64,000 bases of DNA from Endozoicomonas sp965199185 (GCA_965199185.1 CBDAQW010000028.1:1-64000), one strand, 5' to 3'; counted from the first letter of the stretch, positions 54,244-64,000 are shown. Notes: generated from the sequence alone by a model not told the origin. Numbers and translations are program-made.

Positions 54244-55830
54244 ATGGCAGAAGTGTCGAGTAACAGTCCTGTTCGCAGGGCTCTGATCAGCGTTTCCGAC
54301 AAGACAGGCATTGTTGAATTTGCACAGGCTCTGCACCGGCGCTCTGTAGAAATTCTATCCACTGGTGGCACCTATCGGCTGCTGATTGAAAACGACATTC
54401 CGGCTATTGAAATTTCCAGCTACACCGGCTTTCCCGAAATGATGGACGGACGGGTAAAAACCCTACACCCCAAAGTTCACGGTGGCATTCTGGGTCGTAA
54501 AGGTCAGGACGATGCCGTCATGGCAGAACACGGCATTGATGCCATTGATCTGGTCGTAGTGAATCTTTATCCCTTTGAGCAAACCATTGCCAGCCCGGAT
54601 TGCGACCTAGCCAATGCCATTGAGAACATCGATATCGGCGGCCCAACCATGGTTCGTGCCGCTGCCAAAAACCACCAAGACACAACCATCGTTGTTAAGG
54701 CAGACGATTATCAGCGTATTCTTGAAGAAATGGATGCCAGTGATAATCAGGTAAGTAATGCCACTCGCTTCGACCTGGCAGTCAAAGCCTTCGAGCACAC
54801 GGCACATTATGATGGTGCTATTGCTAACTACCTTGGCACACTGACGTCTGATAAAGAAGAAGCTGACACCTTCCCCCGCACCTTTAACCGTCAGTTCAGT
54901 AAAGTTCAGGATTTGCGTTACGGTGAAAATGCTCATCAGAAAGCGGCTTTCTACATCGATCAGGAGACAACTTCCGGCTCAGTAGCAACTGCACGACAGC
55001 TACAAGGTAAAGCACTTTCCTATAACAATATCGCTGATACTGATGCAGCACTGGAGTGTGTGAAAACCTTTGACCAGCCAGCCTGTGTCATTGTTAAACA
55101 TGCAAATCCATGCGGCGTATCCATTGGCGCTGATATTCTCGAAGCCTACAACCTGGCTTACGCCACCGACCCGACATCCGCCTTTGGTGGCATTATTGCC
55201 TTTAACCGCAAGCTGGATGCAATCACCGCACGCACCATTATTGATCGCCAATTTGTGGAAGTGATTATTGCACCGGACGTAGACTCTGAAGCAGAAGTTA
55301 TTCTTAAAAATAAAGAGAATGTCCGCTTGCTGAACTGCGGCGAACTGCCTGAAGAGCCGGGTACACAACTGGACCTTAAGCGTGTGAATGGCGGGTTACT
55401 GATTCAAGATGCCGACACCCGGCAGGTCAAACAATCTGAACTGCAGGTCGTTACAGAGCGAGCACCCACCGAACAGGAAATGGCTGATCTGATGTTTGCC
55501 TGGAAAGTTGGTAAATTCGTCAAATCCAACGCGATTGTCTATGCCAAAAACCATCAAACCATTGGCATAGGAGCTGGTCAGATGAGCCGTGTGTATAGTG
55601 CCCGTATTGCCGGCATCAAAGCTGCAGATGAAGGTTTGGAAGTAAAAGGCTCAGTCATGGCGTCTGATGCCTTCTTCCCGTTCCGTGATGGCATTGATGC
55701 AGCCGCCAGTGCTGGTATTACGGCTGTCATTCAGCCCGGTGGTTCAATGCGTGATCAGGAAGTCATTGATGCTGCCAATCAGGCAGGTATTGCCATGGTG
55801 TTTACGGGTGTTCGTCACTTCCGTCATTAA
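54244..55830 (+). CDS. purH: Bifunctional AICAR transformylase / IMP cyclohydrolase
   Basis: I start at the Met at 54244 (MAEVSSNSPVRRALISVSDK), giving 528 residues; the upstream in-frame Met at 54187 lacks family similarity. The N-terminal IMP cyclohydrolase domain has SVSDKTGIVEFA, STGGTYRLL and GRVKTLHPKVHGGILG. The transformylase domain has DLRYGENAHQKAAFY, CVIVKHANPCG with the catalytic Lys-His, SAFGGI, SDAFFPFRD and IQPGGSMRD. It catalyses the last two steps of IMP synthesis. purD follows after 87 bases. Confidence 0.97.
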   Translation: MAEVSSNSPVRRALISVSDKTGIVEFAQALHRRSVEILSTGGTYRLLIENDIPAIEISSYTGFPEMMDGRVKTLHPKVHGGILGRKGQDDAVMAEHGIDAIDLVVVNLYPFEQTIASPDCDLANAIENIDIGGPTMVRAAAKNHQDTTIVVKADDYQRILEEMDASDNQVSNATRFDLAVKAFEHTAHYDGAIANYLGTLTSDKEEADTFPRTFNRQFSKVQDLRYGENAHQKAAFYIDQETTSGSVATARQLQGKALSYNNIADTDAALECVKTFDQPACVIVKHANPCGVSIGADILEAYNLAYATDPTSAFGGIIAFNRKLDAITARTIIDRQFVEVIIAPDVDSEAEVILKNKENVRLLNCGELPEEPGTQLDLKRVNGGLLIQDADTRQVKQSELQVVTERAPTEQEMADLMFAWKVGKFVKSNAIVYAKNHQTIGIGAGQMSRVYSARIAGIKAADEGLEVKGSVMASDAFFPFRDGIDAAASAGITAVIQPGGSMRDQEVIDAANQAGIAMVFTGVRHFRH

Positions 55831-55847
55831 TTTAGTTATATGACCTT

Positions 55848-55880
55848 TGTCGGATAATCAAGACAGGCGATTATCCGACA
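55848..55880. promoter_or_regulatory. Perfect hairpin between purH and purD
   Basis: TGTCGGATAATC, 9 bases, GATTATCCGACA is a 12-bp perfect inverted repeat starting 17 bases after the purH stop and ending 37 bases before the purD start. No U-tract follows, so it may be an RNA-stability element or protein site rather than a terminator. Confidence 0.5.
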
Positions 55881-55917
55881 ATCGCTTTCGCAACATTCAT
55901 GAGAAGGACAGGTAATC

Positions 55918-57195
55918 ATGAAACTGCTGATCATTGGTAACGGTGGGCGAGAACATGCGCTGGCATGGAAAGCCGCTCAGGACAAAAACGTTTCCCGGGT
56001 TTTTGTTGCACCTGGTAATGCGGGTACCGCCTCCGAAGAGAAAGTATCAAACATTGCTATTGATGTTCTGGATATCGATAAGCTGGTCACCTTTGCGACC
56101 AAAGAAAAGATCGATCTCACCATTGTTGGCCCTGAAGCGCCATTGGTTGCCGGAGTGGTCGATCAGTTTGAAGCCAAAGGGCTGACTATTTTTGGTCCTG
56201 TTGAAGCAGCCGCACAACTGGAAGGCTCAAAAGCCTTCACTAAAGATTTTCTGGCACGCCACAATATTCCCACTGCCGCTTATCAGAACTTTACTGACAT
56301 CGAATCAGCCAAAGTGTTCGTACGCAATATGGGTGCCCCAATTGTCGTCAAGGCTGACGGTCTCGCTGCTGGAAAAGGCGTGATACTGGCACAAACCGAA
56401 CAGGAAGCTTTCGATGCCATCGATGATATGCTGGCAGGCAACGCGTTCGGTGAAGCCGGACATCGAGTAGTGGTCGAAGAATTTCTGACCGGTGAAGAAG
56501 CCAGCTTTATTGTGATGGTCGATGGAAAAAACATTCTTCCACTGGCCACCAGCCAGGACCATAAAGCCCGGGATAACGGTGACAAAGGCCCGAATACCGG
56601 CGGTATGGGTGCTTATTCTCCAGCTCCGGTGGTTACTCAAGAAATCCATGACCGAGCCATGCAAGAAGTCATTATTCCAACCGTGAAAGGAATGGCATCA
56701 GAAGGTATTCCCTATAAAGGGTTTCTCTATGCGGGCCTGATGATTGATGCGGAAGGTACGCCAAAAGTCTTGGAATACAACTGTCGTTTTGGTGATCCGG
56801 AGACTCAACCGATTCTTATGCGATTAAAATCGAGCCTTGCAGAACTCTGTATAGCGGGTGCTCAAGGCAAACTCAATACTGTTTCCGCAGAGTGGGATAA
56901 CAGAACAGCCCTGGGCGTAGTGATGGCGGCTGGTGGTTATCCAGTTACTTATCGTAAAGGCGATGAAATACAAGGCCTGAATAAAGTAGAAAATGCCAAG
57001 GTATTTCAGGCAGGTACTCAAGTCAAAGATGGAAAGTTGTTAACCAACGGTGGTCGTGTACTTTGCGTCACCGCTTTGGGCGAAACGGCAAGCGAGGCCC
57101 AGGAGCAGGCTTATAAAGCGGTGAAGACTATTTCGTGGGATGATGCTTATTATCGGACGGATATTGGTTATCGGGCGATAACGCGGGAAAGCTGA
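55918..57195 (+). CDS. purD: Phosphoribosylamine-glycine ligase (GAR synthetase)
   Basis: A 425-residue ATP-grasp enzyme. MKLLIIGNGGREHALAWKAA opens it, VGPEAPLVAGV and KADGLAAGKGVI are the nucleotide loop and Lys, TGEEASFIVMVDGK and RDNGDKGPNTGGMGAYSPAP carry the family signature, and EYNCRFGDPETQ binds metal. It joins glycine to phosphoribosylamine in purine synthesis. It probably forms an operon with purH, as in many proteobacteria. Confidence 0.97.
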   Translation: MKLLIIGNGGREHALAWKAAQDKNVSRVFVAPGNAGTASEEKVSNIAIDVLDIDKLVTFATKEKIDLTIVGPEAPLVAGVVDQFEAKGLTIFGPVEAAAQLEGSKAFTKDFLARHNIPTAAYQNFTDIESAKVFVRNMGAPIVVKADGLAAGKGVILAQTEQEAFDAIDDMLAGNAFGEAGHRVVVEEFLTGEEASFIVMVDGKNILPLATSQDHKARDNGDKGPNTGGMGAYSPAPVVTQEIHDRAMQEVIIPTVKGMASEGIPYKGFLYAGLMIDAEGTPKVLEYNCRFGDPETQPILMRLKSSLAELCIAGAQGKLNTVSAEWDNRTALGVVMAAGGYPVTYRKGDEIQGLNKVENAKVFQAGTQVKDGKLLTNGGRVLCVTALGETASEAQEQAYKAVKTISWDDAYYRTDIGYRAITRES

Positions 57196-57202
57196 GTGTT
57201 CT

Positions 57203-57233
57203 TGTCGGTTTGCCCTGGAGGGACAAGCCGACA
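57203..57233. terminator. Hairpin between convergent purD and hemE
   Basis: TGTCGGTTTG and CAAGCCGACA form a 10-bp stem with one G-U pair and an 11-base loop, 8 bases after the purD stop. No U-tract is seen, so it is a weak or factor-assisted terminator candidate for both genes. Confidence 0.45.
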
Positions 57234-57239
57234 TAACAA

Positions 57240-58316
57240 TTAGGTGTGATATTGAGCCGACAATTCATGCACCGCTTCAACAAACGCCGCAGCACGATCC
57301 GGTTCAACAAACTGATGAATGCCATGCCCAAGGTTGAACACATGCCCTTCACCGTGGCCGAACTTTTCAAGAATAGTCGCCACTTCCTGACGAATTCGCT
57401 TCGGAGAAGCATAAAGCACTGAAGGGTCCATATTGCCCTGCAAAGCAACCCGATTACCCACCCTTTGTCGAGCCTCTCCAAGATCGGTCGTCCAGTCCAG
57501 CCCAAGTGCATCAGCGCCGGTATCGGCCATTAGCTCCAACCACTGACCACCATTTTTGGTGAACAGAATCACAGGTACTTTGCGACCTTCATTCTCTCTG
57601 ATTAAACCGCTAACAATGCGCTGCATATATTTTAATGAAAAATCCCGATAGCATTCAGGGCTCAGCACACCTCCCCAGGTATCAAAAATTTGAACGGCCT
57701 GAGCGCCCGCTTTAATCTGAGCATTAAGATAACTGGTGACAGAATCGGCCAAGACACTCAACACATGATCCAGCAGTTTTGGCTGATCAAACATCATCGC
57801 TTTTATACGACGGAAGTCTTTGCTGCTGCCACCCTCAATCATATAAGTGGCCAGCGTCCACGGGCTTCCGGAAAAACCAATTAATGGAACACGCCCATTC
57901 AATTCACTGCGAATAGTACGAACCGCATCCATCACATAACCAAGGTCTTTTTCAGGATCAGGTACAGTGAGAGCCTCAACATCTGCCGCCGTTCTTACCG
58001 GCTTTTTGAATTTAGGGCCTTCCCCCGCTTCAAAGTACAGTCCAAGCCCCATAGCATCAGGAATGGTCAGAATATCCGAGAAGAGAATGGCAGCATCCAG
58101 AGGAAATCGTTCCAGAGGTTGCAAAGTGACCTCACAGGCAAATTCTTTATTCTGGCAAAGCGACATAAAATCACCGGCCTGACTTCTCAGCGCTCGGTAC
58201 TCAGGCAAATAACGCCCGGCCTGACGCATCATCCACACGGGTGTCACATCAACGGGTTCACGCAGCAAGGCACGCAGAAAGCGGTCATTCTTCAGTTCAG
58301 TCATATTAAAGTGCAT
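57240..58316 (-). CDS. hemE: Uroporphyrinogen decarboxylase
   Basis: The frame gives 358 residues. The Met at 58304 (MTELKNDRFLRALLREPVDV) is the more family-like start than the one at 58316; neither has a strong ribosome site. Family blocks are PVWMMRQAGRYLPEYR, LFSDILTIPDAMGLGL with the catalytic Asp, GFSGSPWTLATYMIEGGSSK, FDTWGG and LGHGIHQ near the end. It decarboxylates uroporphyrinogen III to coproporphyrinogen III in haem synthesis. Confidence 0.96.
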   Translation of the reverse strand: MHFNMTELKNDRFLRALLREPVDVTPVWMMRQAGRYLPEYRALRSQAGDFMSLCQNKEFACEVTLQPLERFPLDAAILFSDILTIPDAMGLGLYFEAGEGPKFKKPVRTAADVEALTVPDPEKDLGYVMDAVRTIRSELNGRVPLIGFSGSPWTLATYMIEGGSSKDFRRIKAMMFDQPKLLDHVLSVLADSVTSYLNAQIKAGAQAVQIFDTWGGVLSPECYRDFSLKYMQRIVSGLIRENEGRKVPVILFTKNGGQWLELMADTGADALGLDWTTDLGEARQRVGNRVALQGNMDPSVLYASPKRIRQEVATILEKFGHGEGHVFNLGHGIHQFVEPDRAAAFVEAVHELSAQYHT

Positions 58317-58449
58317 TAGATAGAGAGTGCATTTGGTGAGGCTGAACCCAATGCGCTTTAAAAGGAATCAGTAAAGTTGATTCTGATCGCCACAGACGAT
58401 TGTTTTGCCTAAGCAAAACCTCCTAAAACGCACAGGACATCTAACCTAA

Positions 58450-58478
58450 AAAACGCACCTTACCATAAGGTGCGTTTT
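58450..58478 (-). terminator. Rho-independent terminator of gltBD
   Basis: AAAACGCACCTTA, a 3-base CCA loop and TAAGGTGCGTTTT form a perfect 13-bp stem immediately past the gltD stop (58483), with a U-tract on the minus strand. Confidence 0.85.
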
Positions 58479-58482
58479 AGTT

Positions 58483-59913
58483 TTACAGGTCAAGATAATC
58501 CAAAATACCTTCGGCAGCCTGACGACCTTCCCATATTGCAGTGACTACAAGATCAGAACCCCGCACCATATCGCCGCCCGCAAAAATTTTCGGGTTGGTG
58601 GTCTGGAATGGATACTTTGCCTCCTCCGGCGCCACGACACGCCCCTTTTCATCCATCTGGATGTCCTGATCTTCAAACCAGTCAGCCGGACTTGGCTGGA
58701 AACCAAAGGCAACAAGTACTACATCCGCTTCCAGAATTTCTTCGCTACCCTCTACAGGACTTGGACGGCGGCGACCTTGCTCATCGGGTTCTCCCAGCTG
58801 AGTCGTCACGACCTTAATCCCTTCCACCGTGCTATCACCGACAATCTCAACAGGCTGGCGGTTAAAGAGGAAATTCACACCTTCCTGCTGAGCATTTTCT
58901 ACTTCACGACGGGAGCCGGGCATATTCTCCTGATCCCGACGATAGGCGCAGGTGACCGAGGCTGCGCCCTGACGAATAGCCGTTCGGTTACAATCCATAG
59001 CCGTGTCACCACCACCGAGCACAACGACCTTTTTCCCTTTCATGTCGATAAACTCTTCTGAGCTTTTCTCAAAACCCTGATTACGGTTCACGTTGGAAAT
59101 CAGATAAGGAAGCGCCTCATAGACCCCAGGCAGGCTTTCACCAGGGAAACCACCCTTCATATAGGTATAGGTTCCCATACCCATAAAGACCGCATCAAAC
59201 TCTTGCAACAACTGTTCAATAGTAATGTCTTTGCCAATCTCGGTATTCAGTTCAAACTCGACTCCCATTTCCATGAAAACTTCACGACGCCGGGACATAA
59301 CGCTTTTTTCCAGCTTGAACTCTGGAATACCAAAGGTCAGCAAACCACCAATTTCCGGATTTTTATCAAAGACGACAGGTGTCACACCATTACGAACCAA
59401 GACATCCGCACACCCCAAACCGGCAGGACCTGCGCCAATGACGGCAACCCGCTTATTGGTCCAGGTAACTTTTGACATATCCGGACGCCAGCCCAGCGCC
59501 AAGGCCGTATCGGTAATGTATTTTTCAGTAGAACCAATGGTGACCGCACCAAAACCATCATTAAGCGTACAGGCGCCTTCGCATAAACGATCCTGTGGAC
59601 ATACACGACCACAGACTTCTGGCAGACTGTTAGTCTGATGCGACAGCTCTGCCGCTTCAAAGAGATGCCCTTCCGACACCAGTTTCAGCCAGTCCGGAAT
59701 ATAGTTATGCACCGGGCACTTCCATTCGCAGTATGGATTACCACATTCAAGACAGCGGTGAGCCTGTTTTTTGACCTGCTTTTCTTCAAAAGGCTGATAG
59801 ATTTCGACAAACTCGGTTTTACGCACCCGTAAATTTTTCTTTTCCGGATCTTTGCGCTCTACATCTACAAACTGAAAGTTGTTATTCAGCCTTCCACCTG
59901 ATCGATTCAACAT
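58483..59913 (-). CDS. gltD: Glutamate synthase small subunit
   Basis: A 476-residue protein. The N-terminal iron-sulfur region has CLECGNPYCEWKCPVHN and GRVCPQDRLCEGAC. FAD and NADPH motifs follow: AVIGAGPAGLGCADVLVRNG, GGLLTFGIPEFKLEKSV, VVLGGGDTAMDCNRTAI and a terminal AGGDMVRGSDLVVTAI. It supplies electrons from NADPH to GltB for glutamate formation from 2-oxoglutarate and glutamine. It follows gltB by 58 bases on the same strand. Confidence 0.96.
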   Translation of the reverse strand: MLNRSGGRLNNNFQFVDVERKDPEKKNLRVRKTEFVEIYQPFEEKQVKKQAHRCLECGNPYCEWKCPVHNYIPDWLKLVSEGHLFEAAELSHQTNSLPEVCGRVCPQDRLCEGACTLNDGFGAVTIGSTEKYITDTALALGWRPDMSKVTWTNKRVAVIGAGPAGLGCADVLVRNGVTPVVFDKNPEIGGLLTFGIPEFKLEKSVMSRRREVFMEMGVEFELNTEIGKDITIEQLLQEFDAVFMGMGTYTYMKGGFPGESLPGVYEALPYLISNVNRNQGFEKSSEEFIDMKGKKVVVLGGGDTAMDCNRTAIRQGAASVTCAYRRDQENMPGSRREVENAQQEGVNFLFNRQPVEIVGDSTVEGIKVVTTQLGEPDEQGRRRPSPVEGSEEILEADVVLVAFGFQPSPADWFEDQDIQMDEKGRVVAPEEAKYPFQTTNPKIFAGGDMVRGSDLVVTAIWEGRQAAEGILDYLDL

Positions 59914-59971
59914 ATCGTCTGACCTCTAATTCTTTTCTCGTATCAATACCTCAACCCAGAGAAAGTGCCGT

Positions 59972-62900
59972 TTATTCGGCGCTTTCTCTGGTGTTGGCCA
60001 GAAGCGTATCGAGGCCAGCCGCTTTAGGCTTAACCAACCAGAAACGACCACGATAATCATAAAATTCTTCTATCAGCTCCTGCCCCCACTCACTGCCAGT
60101 TTCAGCAACATATTCTGCCAGAACACTCAGCAGGTGAGATTGGTAGTCCTCCATGGACTCGGTATCAATACGGTGGATATCCACCAACTCATGGTTATAG
60201 CGATCAACAAATGTCCGTTCAAGATCAAGAACATAGGCAAAACCACCGGTCATACCTGCACCGAAGTTATAACCCGTAGTACCCAACACAGCGACCATAC
60301 CACCCGTCATATATTCACAGCAGTGATCACCAGCACCTTCGACCACCACTTCTGCGCCGGAGTTACGAACCGCAAGACGTTCACCCGCCCGACCCGCTGC
60401 AAACAACTTGCCACCGGTAGCACCGTATAGGCAGGTGTTGCCAATGATGGCAGTATCCCGTGAGTCAAACACACTACCTTTAGGCGGACGAATAGCGAGC
60501 TTACCGCCAGTCATGCCTTTACCAACATAGTCGTTCGCATCACCTTCAAGGTTCATATGCAGACCGCCGGCGTTCCAGACACCAAAGCTCTGACCAACGG
60601 AGCCTGTCAGATTCAGTATGACCGGGTTAGCTGCCATTCCCTGATTACCATGCCGTTTGGCAATTTCGCCCGAAAGACGGGCACCAATAGAGCGGTCACA
60701 ATTACCGACAGTGAATTCAAACTCTCCACCACTAGCGGTTTCAATATTCGGCAGAATCTGACGAACCATTTCTTCGGCCAGCTCACCTTTGTCGTAGGGG
60801 GCGTTTCTGTCTACCTGACAGGTATTGGGCTTATCCTGAGCAACCAGATCACTGCCAAGAACAGGAGAAAGATCAAGATTGCCCTGCTTCTCGGTATTAC
60901 CGGGCAGTATTTCCAGCAAGTCGGTGCGACCAATGATGTCATCAAGGGATTTCGCACCCAGCACAGATAACCATTCACGAACTTCTTCCGCAACAAAGGT
61001 AAAGAAGTTCATTACCATTTCAACATCGCCACGGAAGTGTTCATCTCGCAGCGATTGGTCTTGAGTAGCGACACCTGTCGCACAGTTATTCAGGTGGCAT
61101 ATCCTCAGATATTTACAACCCATGGCAATCATTGGCGTAGTACCAAAACCGAAGGATTCAGCACCAAGAATAGCCGCTTTGACCACATCAAGACCCGTTT
61201 TCAAACCACCGTCGGTTTGCAGGCGAACCTTACCACGCAGATCATTACCGCGAAGTGTCTGATGCGCTTCGCTCAAGCCAAGCTCCCAAGGTGAGCCGGC
61301 ATAATGAATGGACGACAATGGACTGGCAGCAGTGCCGCCGTCGTAGCCAGAAATGGTAATCAGATCCGCGTAGGCTTTAGCAACACCCGCCGCAATAGTG
61401 CCAACACCGGGTTCAGACACCAGTTTGACCGATACTTGCGCGTTAGGGTTTACCTGTTTCAGGTCATAAATCAGTTGCGCCAGATCTTCGATAGAATAAA
61501 TGTCGTGATGAGGTGGCGGAGAAATCAGAGTTACACCAGGCACTGAATAACGCAATCTGGCAATCAGTTTGGTGACCTTACCACCGGGCAACTGACCACC
61601 TTCACCAGGCTTGGCGCCTTGGGCTACTTTGATCTGCAACACATCAGCATTAACCAGATAATGCGGTGTAACACCAAAACGCCCCGAAGCAATCTGTTTG
61701 ATTTTAGATACACGATTTGTGCCAAACCGAGCGGCATCCTCACCACCTTCACCGGAGTTAGAGCGACCACCCAGAGTATTCATCGCTTCTGCCAGAGCTT
61801 CATGAGCTTCCGGCGACAGAGCACCAAGACTCATGGCGGCGGAATCAAAGCGATGAACAATATCCGAAACGCTTTCAACCTCTTCCAGGGGCATTGGTTT
61901 TTTCGCAGGAACCAAACCAAGCATATCTCTCAGGGTTGCGACAGGGCGTAAATTAACGAACTGAGAGTATTGTCTGAAATCTTCATAGTTACCGCTTTTA
62001 ACCGCTTTTTGCAGTTGCTGAACCACATCCGGATTAAAGGCGTGATATTCAGAGCCGTGGACATACTTCAATAAGCCACCTTGCTGAATAGGCTTGCGTG
62101 CTTTGAAGGCTGCTTCTGCGACCAGTTCCTGCTCACGCTGAAGGTCTTCAAAACGGGCACCCTGTATACGACTCTGTACGCCTGTAAAGCACAGCTCCAC
62201 AACATCTGAAGACAAACCAATGGCTTCAAACAACTGTGCACCACGGTAAGAAGCTATGGTTGAAATCCCCATCTTCGAAAGAATTTTCAGCAAGCCCTTA
62301 TCGATGCCTTTGCGATACGTCTTATAAGCATCCAGAGGGTCAGCCAATACCTCGCCACTGCGAATCTGGTCATTGATGACTTCATAGGCCAGATACGGAT
62401 AGACGGCAGTGGCACCGAAACCGATCAATACAGCAAACTGATGAGAATCTCTGGCACTGCCGGTTTCAACAATCAGGTTCGACTCAGAACGCAGACCTTT
62501 CCCAATCAGACGGTGATGAACGGCACCTGTCGCCATAGCAGCAGGCACAGGAATCTTGTTATTATCGATATGGCGATCCGTCAGACAAATTAAAACCTTG
62601 CCTGAAGCTACTGCTTTTTCTGCTTCATCGCAGATATTGAGGATTGCCTTTTCGAGCCCAATCTGAGGTTCATAACACAGATCAATGTAAGCAGATTCAA
62701 AGGATGTGTGCTGATGCCGCACATTCATCAGATCAAGAAACTTGGTCGTCGAGAGAATGGGTGATTTAAGAATAACCCGGGCAGCGTGTTCCGGCGTCTC
62801 TTCAAACAGGTTTAATTCCCGCCCCAGACAGGTTTCTAAAGACATGACAATCGCTTCACGCAACGGGTCGATGGGCGGATTAGTAACCTGGGCAAATTGT

Positions 62901-64000
62901 TGGCGAAAATAATCAAAGACCGAACGCGCCCGACCAGAGAGCACTGCCATTGGGGTATCATCCCCCATGGAACCTACCGCTTCCTGACTATTTTCAACCA
63001 ACGGACGAATAAGCTGATCTCGCTCTTCATTGGTGACCAGGAACATTTTCTGATAGGTGTTTAACTGATGTTCACTGAAAGCATCCTGATGATGTTCATC
63101 ATCCCGGAAGGCTGAACGGATCCGATAAGCATTCTGCTTGAGCCATTTTTTATAGGGCTTGCGGACTTTAAGCTTCTGATCAATGTCGTGTGCCTGATGC
63201 AATTCGCCGGTTTCTGTATCAATGGCCAGCATTTCACCCGGACCCACCCGACCTTTTGATACCACATCTTCCGGCTTATAACCGTGAACACCAACCTCTG
63301 AAGCAACCGTCAGATAGCCATTTCTGGTGATTACCCAGCGGGAAGGACGCAAGCCATTTCTGTCCAGCGCACAGACCGCATTTCGACCATCGGTGATAAC
63401 CAGTCCTGCCGGGCCATCCCAAGGCTCCATGTGGGCCGATGTGTATTCATAAAAAGCCCGTAAATCCGGATCCATTGTATCAACATTCTGCCAGGCCGGT
63501 GGCACCAGCATGCGAATAGCCCGATAGAGATCAACACCACCCGTGACCAGTACCTCCAGCATATTATCGAGACTGGATGAATCCGAACCATGGCGATTGA
63601 CCAAAGGTGAAATATCATCTAAGCCTGGCAACAGTGGAGACTGGAATTTATGACGCCTTGCTTCAGCCCAGTTACGGTTGCCGGTAATCGTGTTGATTTC
63701 ACCATTGTGAGCCAGCATTCGGAAAGGCTGAGCCAGTTGCCAGCGCGGCAAGGTATTGGTAGAAAATCGCTGATGGAAAACACAGATGGCGGTTTCGAAC
63801 CGAGAATCGCCAAGGTCAGTGTAGAATGTCGGCAGATCCACCGGCATCATCAGGCCTTTGTAGGTGATTACTTTGGACGACAGTGAACATATATAAAAAT
63901 CTTCATCGCCACTCATGGTCATATTGGTATAGCGGCGAGCCATGTAGAGTTTGGCGTCAAACTCTTTGTCTCCAACCTCGCCATCCGGCCCAATAAAAAC
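59972..64000 (-). CDS. gltB: Glutamate synthase large subunit, N-terminus outside window
   Basis: The frame is open to base 64000, so about 160 N-terminal residues, including the catalytic Cys of the glutaminase domain, lie beyond. Visible parts: the rest of the glutaminase domain (RFSTNTLPRWQLAQPFRMLA, HNGEINTITGNRNWAEAR, GSDSSSLDN), the central domain, the FMN domain (GGRSNSGEGGEDAARFGTN, GVTLISPPPHHDIYSIEDLA), the 3Fe-4S Cys in CKYLRICHLNNCATG, and the C-terminal GXGXG helix (NDYVGKGMTGGKLAI, IIGNTCLYGATGGKLFAAG). It makes glutamate from glutamine and 2-oxoglutarate. Confidence 0.97.
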   Translation of the reverse strand, partial: VFIGPDGEVGDKEFDAKLYMARRYTNMTMSGDEDFYICSLSSKVITYKGLMMPVDLPTFYTDLGDSRFETAICVFHQRFSTNTLPRWQLAQPFRMLAHNGEINTITGNRNWAEARRHKFQSPLLPGLDDISPLVNRHGSDSSSLDNMLEVLVTGGVDLYRAIRMLVPPAWQNVDTMDPDLRAFYEYTSAHMEPWDGPAGLVITDGRNAVCALDRNGLRPSRWVITRNGYLTVASEVGVHGYKPEDVVSKGRVGPGEMLAIDTETGELHQAHDIDQKLKVRKPYKKWLKQNAYRIRSAFRDDEHHQDAFSEHQLNTYQKMFLVTNEERDQLIRPLVENSQEAVGSMGDDTPMAVLSGRARSVFDYFRQQFAQVTNPPIDPLREAIVMSLETCLGRELNLFEETPEHAARVILKSPILSTTKFLDLMNVRHQHTSFESAYIDLCYEPQIGLEKAILNICDEAEKAVASGKVLICLTDRHIDNNKIPVPAAMATGAVHHRLIGKGLRSESNLIVETGSARDSHQFAVLIGFGATAVYPYLAYEVINDQIRSGEVLADPLDAYKTYRKGIDKGLLKILSKMGISTIASYRGAQLFEAIGLSSDVVELCFTGVQSRIQGARFEDLQREQELVAEAAFKARKPIQQGGLLKYVHGSEYHAFNPDVVQQLQKAVKSGNYEDFRQYSQFVNLRPVATLRDMLGLVPAKKPMPLEEVESVSDIVHRFDSAAMSLGALSPEAHEALAEAMNTLGGRSNSGEGGEDAARFGTNRVSKIKQIASGRFGVTPHYLVNADVLQIKVAQGAKPGEGGQLPGGKVTKLIARLRYSVPGVTLISPPPHHDIYSIEDLAQLIYDLKQVNPNAQVSVKLVSEPGVGTIAAGVAKAYADLITISGYDGGTAASPLSSIHYAGSPWELGLSEAHQTLRGNDLRGKVRLQTDGGLKTGLDVVKAAILGAESFGFGTTPMIAMGCKYLRICHLNNCATGVATQDQSLRDEHFRGDVEMVMNFFTFVAEEVREWLSVLGAKSLDDIIGRTDLLEILPGNTEKQGNLDLSPVLGSDLVAQDKPNTCQVDRNAPYDKGELAEEMVRQILPNIETASGGEFEFTVGNCDRSIGARLSGEIAKRHGNQGMAANPVILNLTGSVGQSFGVWNAGGLHMNLEGDANDYVGKGMTGGKLAIRPPKGSVFDSRDTAIIGNTCLYGATGGKLFAAGRAGERLAVRNSGAEVVVEGAGDHCCEYMTGGMVAVLGTTGYNFGAGMTGGFAYVLDLERTFVDRYNHELVDIHRIDTESMEDYQSHLLSVLAEYVAETGSEWGQELIEEFYDYRGRFWLVKPKAAGLDTLLANTRESAE

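Overview
The window looks like a chromosomal segment of a marine, host-associated gammaproteobacterium, most plausibly of the Endozoicomonas kind. This is inferred from an enterobacterial-type uhp locus, a quinol:fumarate reductase operon, an accBC / prmA / dusB-fis / purHD neighbourhood typical of Pseudomonas and Oceanospirillales relatives, a type III secretion (T3SS) locus and insertion-sequence scars. No rRNA, tRNA or CRISPR array was recognised.

Region 1 (1-20.7 kb) is an accessory, decaying zone. It holds the end of a Cra-like regulator, a frameshifted isochorismatase-like gene, an orphan possibly effector-like protein, an OprD-type porin and four large signal-peptide proteins of unknown function. 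The Uhp sugar-phosphate system has intact uhpT and uhpA. Its sensor kinase gene uhpB is split by an IS4-family element and also carries a one-base frameshift, and uhpC is split by an IS630-family element with a clean TA duplication. Next comes an ovothiol synthase gene (ovoA) that can be read end to end only by changing frame five times.

Region 2 (20.7-27.5 kb) holds a radical-SAM protein (YhcC family), small unknown proteins, a DUF1631 protein followed by a free-standing Hpt phosphotransfer protein, a YciC-like membrane protein and a short-chain dehydrogenase. Region 3 (27.5-30.9 kb) is frdABCD.

Region 4 (31.1-43.5 kb) is a one-strand T3SS locus. In transcription order it encodes a 660-residue unknown protein with a membrane hairpin, two tandem paralogues that may be EspA-like filament or tip proteins, an LcrH/SycD chaperone, the SctE (YopB/IpaB) and SctB (YopD-like) translocators, SctW gatekeeper, a SycN-like chaperone, inner rod SctI, ring lipoprotein SctJ, SctK and SctL. 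The ATPase, export gate, secretin and needle genes are absent and must lie elsewhere. The most interesting signal is a helical motif centred on G-[FYL]-[SN]-[DQ]-x-Q: it occurs about four times in SctB and once in each tandem paralogue, which suggests a lineage-specific shared module in the translocon.

Region 5 (43.7-64 kb) is intact housekeeping: a TRIC/YadS channel, a CBS protein, ppa, dsbD, aroQ, accBC, prmA, a zinc-ribbon membrane protein, dusB-fis behind a tandem duplication of about 240 bp, purH, purD, hemE and gltBD (gltB runs off the window). All coordinates, motifs and repeats were read by eye. Family names rest on remembered family features, not on searches.
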